A DNA stretch of 64,000 nucleotides from Cyanobacteria bacterium FACHB-502 (GCA_014695325.1 JACJNZ010000080.1:62001-126000), one strand, 5' to 3'; positions 43,322-52,306 are shown, numbered from the stretch's first letter. The notes: a model not told the origin generated them from the sequence alone. Program-made: numbers and translations.

Positions 43322-44506
43322 CTACCGCTTGCTCTTCATGAACTCAGCAATCCGCTCGACTGCCGTTTCTAGAATCGAGGGATCATGCACCAGCGCAAAT
43401 CGCACATAGCCTTCGCCAGACTTGCCAAAGCCTGATCCTGGTGCGACGGCGACTCCGGTTTGTTCGACTAAGTCGATCGCAAACTGCATTGAATTGATTG
43501 CCCAGGGATCAGGCAATTTTGCCCAGACATACATGGCAGCTTGAGGCCGAGGAACCTGCCAGCCAATGCGATTTAGGGCATCGACAAAGGCATCGCGACG
43601 CTGTCTGAAGGTCTCCACTGCTTGGGCAACGGCTTCCTGAGAACCCGAGAGGGCTTCGATCGCACCATTCAAAATGCCCAGATACTGATTGAAATCAACC
43701 ACTGCTTTGACTTGCCGGAGTGCCCGGATCAGTTTTGGGTTGCCGATCGCATATCCCACCCGAAAGCCACCCATGTTGTAGGACTTGGACATGGTGAAGA
43801 ACTCGATCGACACTCGCTTTTGGGGATCGGCTTGAAGGACAGAAGGCGGGGGACTGCCCTCAAAGTACAGATCCACATAAGGGAAGTCGTGCACCAGGAC
43901 GAGATTGTGCTGATCGCAGAAGGCAACCGCCTGCTTAAAGAAATCGATCGATGCGGTTGCTGTTGTGGGATTGTGCGGATAGCTCAACACCATCATTCGC
44001 GCCTGTTCCAACACGGGAATCGGAACATCTTCAAAAACTGGCAAAAAATTGTTTTCTGCCAGCAGAGGCATGGTGTAGATTTGTCCACCAGCCAGGTGAA
44101 CACCGCCTGCGTGGGAAGGATAGCCCGGATCGAGCAGCAGGGCAAAATCGCCCGGATTCAGAACAGCAAGCGGTAGGTGGGCAGTTCCCTCTTGAGAGCC
44201 AATTAAGGGCAGGACTTCAGTTTCAGGATCAACGGGTACACCAAACTTGCGCTCGTACCACTGAGCTGCCGCCCGCCGAAACGCCCCCGTGCCATGAAAC
44301 AAGAGATAGCCGTGGGTTGCGGGGTCTTGCAGCGATCGGGCAATGGTATCCAGTACAGGAGCAGGGGTAGGCAGATCGGACGATCCAAGGGATAGATCAG
44401 TCACGTCCAGTCCGGCAGCTCTGGCTTTTGCCTTTGCCCGATCCATATCAGCAAAAACGTTGGCTTGCAGGGGGGTGAGGCGATCGGCGAGTTGCATAGA
44501 AGGCAT
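43322..44506 (-). CDS. PLP aminotransferase, LL-diaminopimelate aminotransferase type
   Basis: 394 aa, class I/II fold. Motifs: LSLGSSDLPTPAPV near the start, YLLFHGTGAFRRAAAQWY, LPLIGSQEGTAHLPLAVL, LLLDPGYPSHAGGV, LSYPHNPTTA, VHDFPYVDLYFEG, and the Schiff-base Lys in TMSKSYNMGGFRVGY. C-terminal VRFALVHDPSILETAVERI. Cyanobacteria make lysine and peptidoglycan DAP through DapL, but a second, related paralogue is common, so the exact substrate is uncertain. Followed by trxA upstream in the same direction. Confidence 0.85.
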   Translation of the reverse strand: MPSMQLADRLTPLQANVFADMDRAKAKARAAGLDVTDLSLGSSDLPTPAPVLDTIARSLQDPATHGYLLFHGTGAFRRAAAQWYERKFGVPVDPETEVLPLIGSQEGTAHLPLAVLNPGDFALLLDPGYPSHAGGVHLAGGQIYTMPLLAENNFLPVFEDVPIPVLEQARMMVLSYPHNPTTATASIDFFKQAVAFCDQHNLVLVHDFPYVDLYFEGSPPPSVLQADPQKRVSIEFFTMSKSYNMGGFRVGYAIGNPKLIRALRQVKAVVDFNQYLGILNGAIEALSGSQEAVAQAVETFRQRRDAFVDALNRIGWQVPRPQAAMYVWAKLPDPWAINSMQFAIDLVEQTGVAVAPGSGFGKSGEGYVRFALVHDPSILETAVERIAEFMKSKR

Positions 44507-44548
44507 CGAATAAAGGACTGCCCCAAACGGGCGATCGATGGCTAGCCG

Positions 44549-44875
44549 CTAATTCAGCCCAGTTACGAGAAATTCTTCAACTTTCTGTTTGCTGATTGCG
44601 CCCTCGCTTGCGTCTACCATTTCTCCATCTTTGAACAACCGCAGCGCAGGCACACCTTCAACCTTGCACCAAGCCACCGATTCCGGGTTGGGGTCTACTT
44701 CCATTTTGACCACTTTCAGACGATCACCGTACTGATTCGCTGTCCAGTCCATAACCGGAGCCATGAGCCGACACGGACCACACCAGGATGCCCAAAAGTA
44801 GACCAGGACAGGCTGAGCCGCGCTCAAAACTTCAGTGGAAAACTCTGTATCTGAGATCGTAACGACGCTACTCAT
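44549..44875 (-). CDS. trxA: Thioredoxin
   Basis: 108 aa. WCGPC active site at residues 31-35 (ASWCGPCRLMAPV), Asp-containing VKMEVDPNPE and the cis-Pro loop GVPALRLF. A soluble disulfide reductase for stromal/cytosolic targets. The cis-Pro, tail and length are those of a small TrxA-like protein; the DPNPESVAWCKVEG stretch has an extra Cys. A Yfr1 small RNA lies about 150 bp upstream on the same strand. The aminotransferase gene follows 42 bp after its stop. Confidence 0.92.
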   Translation of the reverse strand: MSSVVTISDTEFSTEVLSAAQPVLVYFWASWCGPCRLMAPVMDWTANQYGDRLKVVKMEVDPNPESVAWCKVEGVPALRLFKDGEMVDASEGAISKQKVEEFLVTGLN

Positions 44876-45026
44876 GAGAATAAATAGAGGAAATCTTAAT
44901 AAACATCCTTTTCTAGATTACCTGCCTGGAATGCCAATTCGGAATTCGGAACTCGAAAGTCGGAATTGTGAGGCGATCGGCAAAGATCTGAATCAAAGGC
45001 AGAAACTTCTGTCAATCGGCTGCGTC

Positions 45027-45121
45027 AAAACAAAAGAGACTGAACCTCAAACGTGAGGGTGTGAGGAGTTCCTAAAATTGGCGGATGGGTTGTCGATCAA
45101 ATTTTGGTCACGCCCATCCGC
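45027..45121 (-). ncRNA. yfr1: Yfr1-type small RNA candidate
   Basis: Minus strand, read 5' to 3': a hairpin with a perfect 9-bp stem (gcggatggg/cccatccgc, 45081-45121), an unpaired stretch, the exact 11-base Yfr1 core ACTCCTCACAC at 45069-45059, a short 3' hairpin cctca-cgtt-tgagg (45058-45045) and a T-rich tail (ctcttttgttttg). This layout, and location next to trxA, are those of Yfr1, a short RNA found in nearly all cyanobacteria that pairs with outer-membrane porin mRNA leaders. The 5' end is uncertain: the large 5' hairpin might instead be the DUF423 terminator. Confidence 0.82.
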
Positions 45122-45122
45122 T

Positions 45123-45160
45123 AGTTATTTGTGCCAGGCTAATTATTGTGTGCCAGACTA
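45123..45160. repeat. 2 x 19-bp duplication ending at the DUF423 stop codon
   Basis: Units 45123-45141 and 45142-45160 (agttatttgtgccaggcta, attattgtgtgccagacta) match at 15 of 19 positions. The right unit ends with the DUF423 stop (cta, TAG on the minus strand); the left repeats it. Confidence 0.85.
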
Positions 45161-45532
45161 CTTCATCGTCCAGGCACTTACCGCTAAGCAGCCCCAACCA
45201 ATGATGAAGGCAAGTCCGCCGATCGGCGCAACGGCTCCCAGAATTTTCACACCAGACAGGCTGAGGGCATACAAACTGCCGCAAAACAGCACCACCCCGA
45301 CGATAAAGGCAATACCCGCCGCATTCAGCAGTGACTGAGCTGCTTCGGGACGGGTGAGCAGGATAGCAACTGCCACTAACGCCAGCGCGTGATACATCTG
45401 GTAGCGAGCCGCCGTCTCAAAGACTTCCTGAGCGCGATCAGTGAGTTTACCTTCCAGCGCGTGTGCGCCAAATGCACCAGCCGCAACGGATAATCCACCC
45501 AGGACTGCGGCGATCGTCAGAAATATCTGCAT
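45158..45532 (-). CDS. DUF423 (YgdD) family membrane protein
   Basis: 124 aa with four helices. GGLSVAAGAFGAHALEGKL is the family signature, followed by AARYQMYHALALVAVAILL and FCGSLYALSLSGVKILGAVAPIGG. Function unknown. The start MQIFLTIAAVLGG at 45532 is conventional. ChlM starts upstream; the genes chlM, DUF423, Yfr1 and trxA are all on the minus strand. Confidence 0.92.
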   Translation of the reverse strand: MQIFLTIAAVLGGLSVAAGAFGAHALEGKLTDRAQEVFETAARYQMYHALALVAVAILLTRPEAAQSLLNAAGIAFIVGVVLFCGSLYALSLSGVKILGAVAPIGGLAFIIGWGCLAVSAWTMK

Positions 45533-45585
45533 AAGTGCCCTACTTTCCCAATGATTCGAGCAGATTCCTTGACCGCTTCCACGGG

Positions 45586-46269
45586 TTATTTCACTGCTTC
45601 CAGCAGGCGCGAGAAGTAGAAGCGAGTTTTGGTCATAGCGTTTCGCTTAATCGTCCAGCCGTTTGCTTCCAGAGCCTTGACGATATTCGCTTCCCGATGC
45701 AGGTAGGCGCGAGTTGCTTTGCTGGGACCGGGGAAGAATTCGCCGATTTTCTTCAGCACATCATAGAAAACCGTTTTGGGCGCGAAACTGATCAGAACCC
45801 GCGATTCGGCAAGCTGGCTTAGATGAGTGATCATCTCCATTGCTTTGTCCTGCGGATAGTGAATCAGCACATCCAGACAAATTACGGTGTGATAGCTACC
45901 GCTCAGACTTTCCAAATCCTGGACCGCAAAAGTAGGATTCTCGGACTGTCCCAGAGTTGCCTGCGCCCGCTCTTTTGCCTCGCCTACCATCTTCTCGGAA
46001 ATATCACTGGCAAAGACTTTTGCGCCCATTTCCGCCATCGGAATGCTGAGACTTCCCACGCCGCAGCCCGCATCGCAAATCGTCATGCCTGCCGTGTTGC
46101 CGTCCGATCGCAGCCAGTCCAGAACCGTATCGACCGTGCGCTGGTGTCCCAGACGAATATCAAGCTGCACTTTGTTGACTTCGCCATCACCATAAATTCG
46201 CCGCCAGCGATCGAATCCGGTCGCGTTGAAGTAATCTTTTACGATCGTTTTATCGTCTGTTGCCGTCAT
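45586..46269 (-). CDS. chlM: Magnesium protoporphyrin IX methyltransferase
   Basis: 227 aa from ATG 46269; a TTG four codons earlier is also open. Transfers methyl from SAM to the C13 propionate of Mg-protoporphyrin IX in chlorophyll synthesis. SAM motif ICDAGCGVGSLSIPMAE, ASDISEKMVGEAKERA, YFNATGFDRWRRIYGD at the start, and LISFAPKTVFYDVLKKIGE, PGPSKATRAYLHRE at the end: all ChlM/BchM hallmarks. Length is normal. It is divergent from purE. Confidence 0.95.
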   Translation of the reverse strand: MTATDDKTIVKDYFNATGFDRWRRIYGDGEVNKVQLDIRLGHQRTVDTVLDWLRSDGNTAGMTICDAGCGVGSLSIPMAEMGAKVFASDISEKMVGEAKERAQATLGQSENPTFAVQDLESLSGSYHTVICLDVLIHYPQDKAMEMITHLSQLAESRVLISFAPKTVFYDVLKKIGEFFPGPSKATRAYLHREANIVKALEANGWTIKRNAMTKTRFYFSRLLEAVK

Positions 46270-46426
46270 GACTCCAAGCAATACCTGATTTTTAACAAGG
46301 GTTGTCTCATAACTGATTGTGCCTTAGATTGGGTTCCGCTTGGGCTTTAGATCCAGCAAAAACCAAGCCTGCATTTCCCTTTTCGAGCGACAATATCCCC
46401 TGTTGAGATTTCTAATTGAATTTTCT

Positions 46427-46945
46427 ATGGCTTCTCCCCTAGTTGGCATTATTATGGGCAGCGACTCCGACCTTCCGACAATGAAAGGGGCGATCGAAGC
46501 CTGCGAAGAATTCCAGATTGCCCATGAAGTCGGCATTGTCTCTGCCCATCGCACTCCTGAACGGATGGTAGAATATGCCCAAACTGCCCACGATCGCGGC
46601 TTAAAAGTGATTATCGCTGGAGCCGGAGGAGCCGCCCATTTACCCGGAATGGTTGCCGCCCTAACTCCCCTCCCTGTGATTGGTGTTCCCGTTGTGACCC
46701 GCACGCTTCAGGGCATTGATTCGCTTTACTCGATTGTGCAAATGCCCGCCGGAATTCCCGTAGCCACGGTGGCGATCGGCAATGCGCGAAACGCAGGACT
46801 TCTGGCAGTGCAAATGCTTGCCGCCCACGATCGAGATTTGCTGCAACGGGTACAGCGTTATCGGCAAAGCCTGAAGGAAATGGTGATGGAGAAGCAGGCG
46901 AAACTGGAGGAGGAGGGGTATCGGCGGTATCTGGAGGGGATGTAG
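46427..46945 (+). CDS. purE: N5-carboxyaminoimidazole ribonucleotide mutase
   Basis: 172 aa from ATG 46427. Purine synthesis step rearranging N5-CAIR to [27 protein letters not shown] and [17 protein letters not shown] are the active-site loops. The frame is open for 29 earlier codons but these are not family-like. Its stop codon lies in a 9-bp triplet repeat. purS is 5.6 kb away, so purine genes are scattered here. Confidence 0.95.
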   Translation: MASPLVGIIMGSDSDLPTMKGAIEACEEFQIAHEVGIVSAHRTPERMVEYAQTAHDRGLKVIIAGAGGAAHLPGMVAALTPLPVIGVPVVTRTLQGIDSLYSIVQMPAGIPVATVAIGNARNAGLLAVQMLAAHDRDLLQRVQRYRQSLKEMVMEKQAKLEEEGYRRYLEGM

Positions 46946-46962
46946 GGGGTGTAAGGGGTGTT
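46936..46962. repeat. 3 x 9-bp tandem repeat over the purE stop codon
   Basis: Units ggggatgta, gggggtgta and aggggtgtt. The 9-bp period keeps the frame, so TAG (46943-46945) is followed three codons later by an in-frame TAA. Confidence 0.8.
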
Positions 46963-47056
46963 TGCGCGATCGGGAGCGGCAGAGCAGCAGTTCCCTTGAT
47001 TCCTTTGATTCCCGCCAGAAGGGATTTTAGCTAAGGAAAAAAAGACACTAAAGACA

Positions 47057-47620
47057 ATGGAATCGACGCATCTCAAGCAGTTTCGGCTGATGGCGCAGTA
47101 TAACTCCTGGGTCAATCAGCACCTATATGGCTTGGCTCGATCGCTTTCAGAGGAGGAGCGGCGGCGGGATTGTGGGGCATTTTTTGGGTCAATTTATGGG
47201 ACGCTGAATCATCTGCTGGTGGGCGATCGCATTTGGCTGGGACGGTTTGCAACCTGTACGTCCTACACTTTTCCAGCGTTGCAGCAGACAGATTTGCTGT
47301 TGAACTGCACTGATCTGAGTCAGGAGCTTTACCCTGATTTTGAACAGCTCTGGCAGGGGCGATCGAAAACCGATCGGGCGATCGAGCAGTGGATCGAGGA
47401 ACTGACACCAGAAATACTGTCTGCGTCAATGCACTATCGCAATGTAGCAGGGACGATCGATCGAACCCATGCGCTGTGGTTTGCGATCGCCCATTTCTTT
47501 AATCATCAGACGCATCATCGTGCCCAGGTGACAGTGCTGCTGCAACAAATGGGCAAGGATTACGGCATCACTGACTTTTTGATGATGTATGACTCGGCGA
47601 AAGAAGCAGTGCAGGCCTAG
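47057..47620 (+). CDS. DinB family protein
   Basis: 187 aa, four-helix bundle of the DinB/YfiT type. FRLMAQYNSWVNQHLYGLA at the start, GTLNHLLVGDRIWLGRF with the first metal His, and FNHQTHHRAQVTVLL with the C-terminal HxxxH pair. Relatives are metal-dependent, some thiol-dependent, enzymes; a few are damage-inducible, but this is not shown here. ATG at 47057. Converges with the HPP gene. Confidence 0.9.
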   Translation: MESTHLKQFRLMAQYNSWVNQHLYGLARSLSEEERRRDCGAFFGSIYGTLNHLLVGDRIWLGRFATCTSYTFPALQQTDLLLNCTDLSQELYPDFEQLWQGRSKTDRAIEQWIEELTPEILSASMHYRNVAGTIDRTHALWFAIAHFFNHQTHHRAQVTVLLQQMGKDYGITDFLMMYDSAKEAVQA

Positions 47621-47625
47621 CGGCA

Positions 47626-47655
47626 CGGAATGTCTAAAAGCGGAATGTCTAAAAC
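47626..47655. repeat. 2 x 15-bp duplication over the HPP gene stop codon
   Basis: cggaatgtctaaaag and cggaatgtctaaaac. The second unit contains cta at 47649-47651, the TAG stop of the minus-strand HPP gene; the first repeats it 15 bp on, in frame. Confidence 0.85.
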
Positions 47656-48284
47656 CAGTGCTTTGGATAGGGTTTGCGACAAACCAGATTGTTATAGGCG
47701 ATCGTGCAAGTTACCATCACCAGCGAACCGAGTAGCACTGGAGTCAAAACAAAATGCCAGTCTGCATGACTCATCACGCCTACTAAAGCGACGGCTCCTC
47801 CGGGCGGATGCAAGGTGCGGGTTAGCTGCATGAGTTTAATCGCGGTTGCAACGGCAAATGCCATGACCCAGGGCTGGGAACCAAACAGGGCAACGCAGAT
47901 CACACAGACCAGTGCTCCTAGAGAATTCCCACAAATCACATTGCGCGGTTGCGCTAGAGGACTTTCGGGCACGGCATAAACCAGGACAGCGGTTGCACCA
48001 AAGGGAGCTGCAATCAGCGGATAGGTTGTATGCATCGTCAAATACGCCAGCACCGCAATCCCAAGAAAGCTGCCTAACCAGGACAAAAGCGCTTGCTGAA
48101 AAGAGAAATGAGGCTGATAGCGGGAACTGCCGCCCAGTTTGGCAAGCTGACTTTTGAAGCGATTATCCCAGCGGGGAAACTGCTTCGCATCGCCCTGAAG
48201 TTTGGAACGATCGGTAAAAGCATCAACAAAACGAAGCCGCGATCGGATAGGGGAGTTCCGCATAGGAGCAATTGCCTCTTGCAT
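47649..48284 (-). CDS. HPP family membrane protein
   Basis: 211 aa. About four membrane helices after a basic N-terminal 70 residues. LAYLTMHTTYPLIAAPFGAT, SPLAQPRNVICGNSLGALV and the HPP motif in RTLHPPGGAVALVGVM are characteristic. Some cyanobacterial and plastid HPP proteins transport nitrite; that is possible but unproven here. It converges with dinB-like. A 14-16 bp repeat series lies just upstream of its start. Confidence 0.9.
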   Translation of the reverse strand: MQEAIAPMRNSPIRSRLRFVDAFTDRSKLQGDAKQFPRWDNRFKSQLAKLGGSSRYQPHFSFQQALLSWLGSFLGIAVLAYLTMHTTYPLIAAPFGATAVLVYAVPESPLAQPRNVICGNSLGALVCVICVALFGSQPWVMAFAVATAIKLMQLTRTLHPPGGAVALVGVMSHADWHFVLTPVLLGSLVMVTCTIAYNNLVCRKPYPKHWF

Positions 48285-48634
48285 AAACCAGATGAATAGA
48301 AGTCAGATGAATAAGAACCAGATGAAACAGATTTAATGGCATGAGAAATTTGCCTGGCCCCATCGGGCAATCCTCATCAGGAGCGGCGAACCGTCGAGCC
48401 AGTATTTGTACTTATGTCATCATATTCTGACATTCTGCTAAAGAGATACACCGAAAGTATCGATAACTACAGAAATTTCTTATGCAATTTATGGGGTAAA
48501 GCTGTCACCCTTATAACTCCCTTCCTACCCTCTCCTACCTCTCTACCTCTCACCTACCCTCCGACAGTTGCCGCTTTCCTCAAACACCCACTACAACTCA
48601 CAATGTCCTTCCCCATCTCTTGATTCCTGCTGCT
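48285..48634. other. Divergent spacer HPP / GH31 with small repeats
   Basis: 350 bp, no gene. 48288-48331 holds three diverged units around cagatgaata (16, 14 and 14 bp) in the HPP leader. 48518-48562 is a pyrimidine-rich tract built of ctacctct/ctaccctc words, upstream of the GH31 gene. Confidence 0.5.
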
Positions 48635-50965
48635 ATGCCTGAAGTCTTTGGACAACTGCCTGTCATCGAGCCTGCCTGGACAGAACTCCAGCCGATTCAA
48701 ACCGTTGAAAAACAGGAGCGCAAGGTTCTGCTGACCTGTGGTAATGCCGTCTTGAGCATCAGCGTACTGGCAGAAAACCTGATTCGCGTGCGTCTGTCGC
48801 CATCGAGCGAATTTTTGCCGCGCCGATCGTGGGCAGTGGCTCAAGAGGATAACGCTTGGTCAGTTGTGCCGTTCGAGATCGAGGAAACAGCAGATCAAGT
48901 TCAAATCAAAACTTCACAGATTCGGGTTGAAGTCGATCGCCAAACCAGACAAATCACCTGCTTCGACAAAGCCGATCGCCCCTTTGCTCAAGACATTCAG
49001 CCGATCGCCTGGCGAGAAAGCGGCATTGCTGCCTGGAAACACATCGAAACAGAGGAGCATTTCTACGGCTTTGGCGAGCGCACCGGATTTCTAGACAAAC
49101 GATCGCAGGCCTATACAAACTGGACGGTAGACAGCCTCGACTACCATGCCCTCACTGACGAGATGTATCAGGCGATCCCGTTTTTTATTGCGCTGCGCCC
49201 TCAGCTTGCCTATGGGCTATTTCTTAATTCCACTTTCTGGAGTCGGTTTGATATCGGGGCGGCGCAGGCAGGAGTTTGGCAGATAGAAACCCAGAGTCCA
49301 GAACTCGACTATTACATCATTTATGGTCCGGCTCCGGCGCAAATCCTGACGACCTACACTGCCCTTACTGGACGAATGCCTCTGCCGCCAAAATGGGCGA
49401 TCGGCTATCACCAGTGCCGCTGGAGCTATGCCTCTGAGGACGAAGTGCGCGAACTGACCCAAACCTTCCGTCAGAAGCAAATTCCCTGCGATGTGATCCA
49501 TTTGGATATCGACTATATGCGGGATTATCGGGTGTTTACCTGGCATCCCGATCGCTTTCCCAACCCGAAGCAGCTCTTAAGCGATCTAAAGCAAAACGGT
49601 TTTCAGACCGTGACGATCGTTGATCCGGGCGTAAAGCTGGAATATCAGGGCAATTATGCAGTCTTCAACGATGGCTTAGAGAAAGAGTGCTTTGTGCGAA
49701 CTCGTAATGGCAATCTATTTCAGGGCTATGTCTGGCCCGATCGTGCTGTGTTTCCCGACTTTATGCGAGCGGATGTGCGGCAGTGGTGGGCAAGCTGGCA
49801 CAAAGAACTCACCGCAGCAGGTGTGGCGGGCATCTGGAATGACATGAACGAACCCGCCATGAACGATCGTCCCTTTGGTGATCCGGGGGTAAAAATCTGG
49901 TTTCCGCTCGATACGGCTCAGGGAGGAGAAGAGAACTCGACCCACGCCGAGACGCATAACCTGTACGGCATGATGATGGCACGCGCCGCCTGTGAAGCCA
50001 TGCAGCAACTTAGACCGAATGAGCGATCGTTTATTTTGACGCGATCGGGCTATGCCGGAATTCAGCAATATTCAGCCGTTTGGACAGGGGACAATCATTC
50101 GCGCTGGGAATACCTGGAAATGTCACTGCCCATGCTCTGTAATCTGGGGCTATCCGGGGTCGCATTTGTCGGCGCAGATATCGGCGGATTTGCCGGAAAC
50201 GCAACGGCTGAACTCTTTGCCCGCTGGATGCAAATGGGAATGCTTTATCCGCTCATGCGTGCCCATTCAATTCTCAAGAGTATGCGTCATGAACCGTGGG
50301 TGTTTGGCGCTCGGGTGGAGCAAATCTGCCGTCAGTACATCGAATTGCGCTATCAGCTTTTGCCCTACTTCTACACACTGTTCTGGCAGGCGGCAACCAC
50401 AGGCGCACCCATCCTGCGTCCCTTACTGTACGACTTTCCCAACGATCCACAGACTTATGAGTTGGCAAATCAGGCAATGCTCGGTTCCGCAATCTTGGCA
50501 GCCCCGATCGATCGTCCCGGTCAAACCTGTCGCGTCGTTTATCTACCAGAGGGAACCTGGTTCGACTGGTGGACAGGTCAATCTCACAGGGGCAACACCC
50601 ACATCCTCGCTGATGCTCCCCTGGAAACCATGCCGTTGTTTGTGAGGGCGGGGTCAATCCTTCCCATGATGCCCGTGATGCAATACGCCAATGAAACTCC
50701 ACTCACGGAACTACGGCTGAAGATCTGGCAGGGCGAGGGCGAATTTACCCTTTACGAAGATGACGGACGCAGCTTTGCCTATCAGCAAGGAGACTGGGCA
50801 ACAACCACTTATCGCGTCTATTCCGACAGCAATCAAACGATCGTCACAGTGCAAGCCAGACAGGGACAATGGCAGCCCCATCCGCGGCGCGTGATTGTAG
50901 AGTTAGTTGGCGTAGGCGAACAGTCTTTTGAAGAGGATGGAAGCGATCGGCGTTTGGTTTTCTAA
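48635..50965 (+). CDS. Glycoside hydrolase family 31 (alpha-glucosidase type)
   Basis: 776 aa from ATG 48635; a TTG five codons earlier is less likely. N-terminal beta-sandwich, (beta/alpha)8 barrel and C-terminal beta domains. Nucleophile Asp403 in GIWNDMNEPAMND and acid/base Asp486 in VWTGDNHSRWEYL; HLDIDYMRDYRVFTW and GADIGGFAGNATAELFARW are also typical. Hydrolyses terminal alpha-linked glucose, perhaps in glycogen or glucosylglycerol turnover. No signal peptide, so cytoplasmic. Its last codons and stop are tandemly duplicated. Confidence 0.94.
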   Translation: MPEVFGQLPVIEPAWTELQPIQTVEKQERKVLLTCGNAVLSISVLAENLIRVRLSPSSEFLPRRSWAVAQEDNAWSVVPFEIEETADQVQIKTSQIRVEVDRQTRQITCFDKADRPFAQDIQPIAWRESGIAAWKHIETEEHFYGFGERTGFLDKRSQAYTNWTVDSLDYHALTDEMYQAIPFFIALRPQLAYGLFLNSTFWSRFDIGAAQAGVWQIETQSPELDYYIIYGPAPAQILTTYTALTGRMPLPPKWAIGYHQCRWSYASEDEVRELTQTFRQKQIPCDVIHLDIDYMRDYRVFTWHPDRFPNPKQLLSDLKQNGFQTVTIVDPGVKLEYQGNYAVFNDGLEKECFVRTRNGNLFQGYVWPDRAVFPDFMRADVRQWWASWHKELTAAGVAGIWNDMNEPAMNDRPFGDPGVKIWFPLDTAQGGEENSTHAETHNLYGMMMARAACEAMQQLRPNERSFILTRSGYAGIQQYSAVWTGDNHSRWEYLEMSLPMLCNLGLSGVAFVGADIGGFAGNATAELFARWMQMGMLYPLMRAHSILKSMRHEPWVFGARVEQICRQYIELRYQLLPYFYTLFWQAATTGAPILRPLLYDFPNDPQTYELANQAMLGSAILAAPIDRPGQTCRVVYLPEGTWFDWWTGQSHRGNTHILADAPLETMPLFVRAGSILPMMPVMQYANETPLTELRLKIWQGEGEFTLYEDDGRSFAYQQGDWATTTYRVYSDSNQTIVTVQARQGQWQPHPRRVIVELVGVGEQSFEEDGSDRRLVF

Positions 50966-50989
50966 TATCGGCGCTTGGTTTTCTAATAA
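50948..50989. repeat. 2 x 21-bp duplication over the GH31 stop codon
   Basis: Units 50948-50968 and 50969-50989 (cggcgtttggttttctaata.., cggcgcttggttttctaata..) match at 19 of 21 positions. The period is in frame: a read-through would meet the same Arg-Leu-Val-Phe-stop ending again. Confidence 0.9.
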
Positions 50990-51125
50990 TGATGCAGTTG
51001 CCTGATGAGCAGTTGCTAATGCTAAAGCGATCGACCCTTAACCTTTTGCTGCAATCAGCACCCCGATAAGCGATCGACCCGCTAAAATCAGATCTCTGTG
51101 TCGCCCCCTCACTCATCCACCCCCA

Positions 51126-51992
51126 ATGGACTCCGAGCTACTCCAACTCTTCGTCAACGGAATCGCCGTCGGCAGCATTATCGCTTTAGCAGCCGTTGGT
51201 CTGACTCTCACTTACGGTATTCTGCGGCTGGCAAACTTTGCTCACGGCGACATCATGACCCTGGGCGCATATCTGACGCTGGTGTTTAACCTGAGCGGCA
51301 TGAATATCTGGCTGTCAATTTTGCTGGGCGCAGGACTGACGATCGCCGTTGCCCTGCTTACGGAAAAGCTGCTCTGGTCGCCGATGCGAACTAAACGTGC
51401 TAGTTCTACCACGCTGATCATTATCTCGATCGGACTCGCCCTCTTCCTGCGAAACGGCATTATTTTGATCTGGGGCGGCGCAAACCAGAAATACGATCTG
51501 CCGGTTGTACCCGCGCTCGATTTGTTTGGAATACGCATTGCCCAGAACCGACTTCTGGTCGTAGGACTAACGATTCTTGTGATTTTTGGACTGCATTATC
51601 TGCTGCAAAAAACCAAGACGGGCAAAGCGATGCGAGCAGTTGCAGATAACGTCGATCTGGCACGGGTATCGGGAATTAATGTAGATCAGGTCGTGATCTG
51701 GACGTGGGTGATTGCAGCAGGCTTAACAGCGATCGGTGGCGGAATGTATGGCTTAGTAACTGCTGTGCGTCCCAATATGGGCTGGTTTCTGATCTTGCCG
51801 ATGTTTGCCTCGGTGATTCTGGGCGGCATTGGCAATCCTTATGGGGCGATCGCTGGGGCGATGGTGATTGGCATTGCTCAAGAGGTTAGCACTTACTGGC
51901 TTCCCGCCGAATATAAGCTGGGCGTTGCACTGCTGCTTATGATCCTGGTGCTGCTGGTGCGTCCGCAAGGCATCTTCCGGGGCACAATGTAG
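51126..51992 (+). CDS. Branched-chain/neutral amino acid ABC permease (LivH type)
   Basis: 288 aa, about eight helices. FVNGIAVGSIIALAAVGLTL, TYGILRLANFAHGDIMTLGAYL at the start and VSGINVDQVVIWTWVIAAGL, LILPMFASVILGGIGNPYGA further on are LivH (cyanobacterial NatD) features. It is the membrane subunit of a HAAT-type uptake system. The ATPases, second permease and binding protein are not adjacent, as is usual in cyanobacteria where Nat genes are dispersed. Confidence 0.92.
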   Translation: MDSELLQLFVNGIAVGSIIALAAVGLTLTYGILRLANFAHGDIMTLGAYLTLVFNLSGMNIWLSILLGAGLTIAVALLTEKLLWSPMRTKRASSTTLIIISIGLALFLRNGIILIWGGANQKYDLPVVPALDLFGIRIAQNRLLVVGLTILVIFGLHYLLQKTKTGKAMRAVADNVDLARVSGINVDQVVIWTWVIAAGLTAIGGGMYGLVTAVRPNMGWFLILPMFASVILGGIGNPYGAIAGAMVIGIAQEVSTYWLPAEYKLGVALLLMILVLLVRPQGIFRGTM

Positions 51993-52011
51993 TGGCTTGG
52001 TGCTGGATGAG

Positions 52012-52052
52012 ACTTTTGCCCTGTAATTTTTGCCCTGTAATTTTGCCCTGCA
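52012..52052. repeat. 3 x 13-14 bp tandem repeat after livH
   Basis: Units acttttgccctgta, atttttgccctgta and attttgccctgca, starting 20 bp after the permease stop codon. The spacer up to psaX shows no gene. Confidence 0.8.
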
Positions 52053-52192
52053 CAGCGAATTTCAGAAACTTACTTCTGCCACTGCTGAGTCTGGAGTGAC
52101 TAAAAACTGGGGAGACGTACCGCAGTGTCAAACATCTAGCCGCCGACCATGCCCTAATCCTCAGCCACTCTGACTCAGCATCCCAGGAAACG

Positions 52193-52306
52193 CTACTTCA
52201 GAATACCGAAGTAGAAAGCAGCGACGATCAGATTGCCCGCCAGCAGGACGATCGCCCACAGCGTGCGAAAAGGATAGCCCGGTTTACCAGTCTTCGTTGT
52301 GGTCAT
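52193..52306 (-). CDS. psaX: Photosystem I 4.8 kDa subunit PsaX
   Basis: 37 aa on the minus strand, ATG 52306 to TAG 52193-52195. It reads MTTTKTGKPGYPFRTLWAIV, then LLAGN, LIVAAFYFGILK. The layout (short basic N-terminus, (Y/A)FRT(F/L)WA, one membrane helix, (A)YYFGILK-like end) matches PsaX known from the thermophilic cyanobacterial PSI structure. PsaX lies at the edge of PSI and binds a chlorophyll; only part of the cyanobacteria have it. A GGAG lies about 14 bases upstream. It is divergent from purS. Confidence 0.9.
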   Translation of the reverse strand: MTTTKTGKPGYPFRTLWAIVLLAGNLIVAAFYFGILK

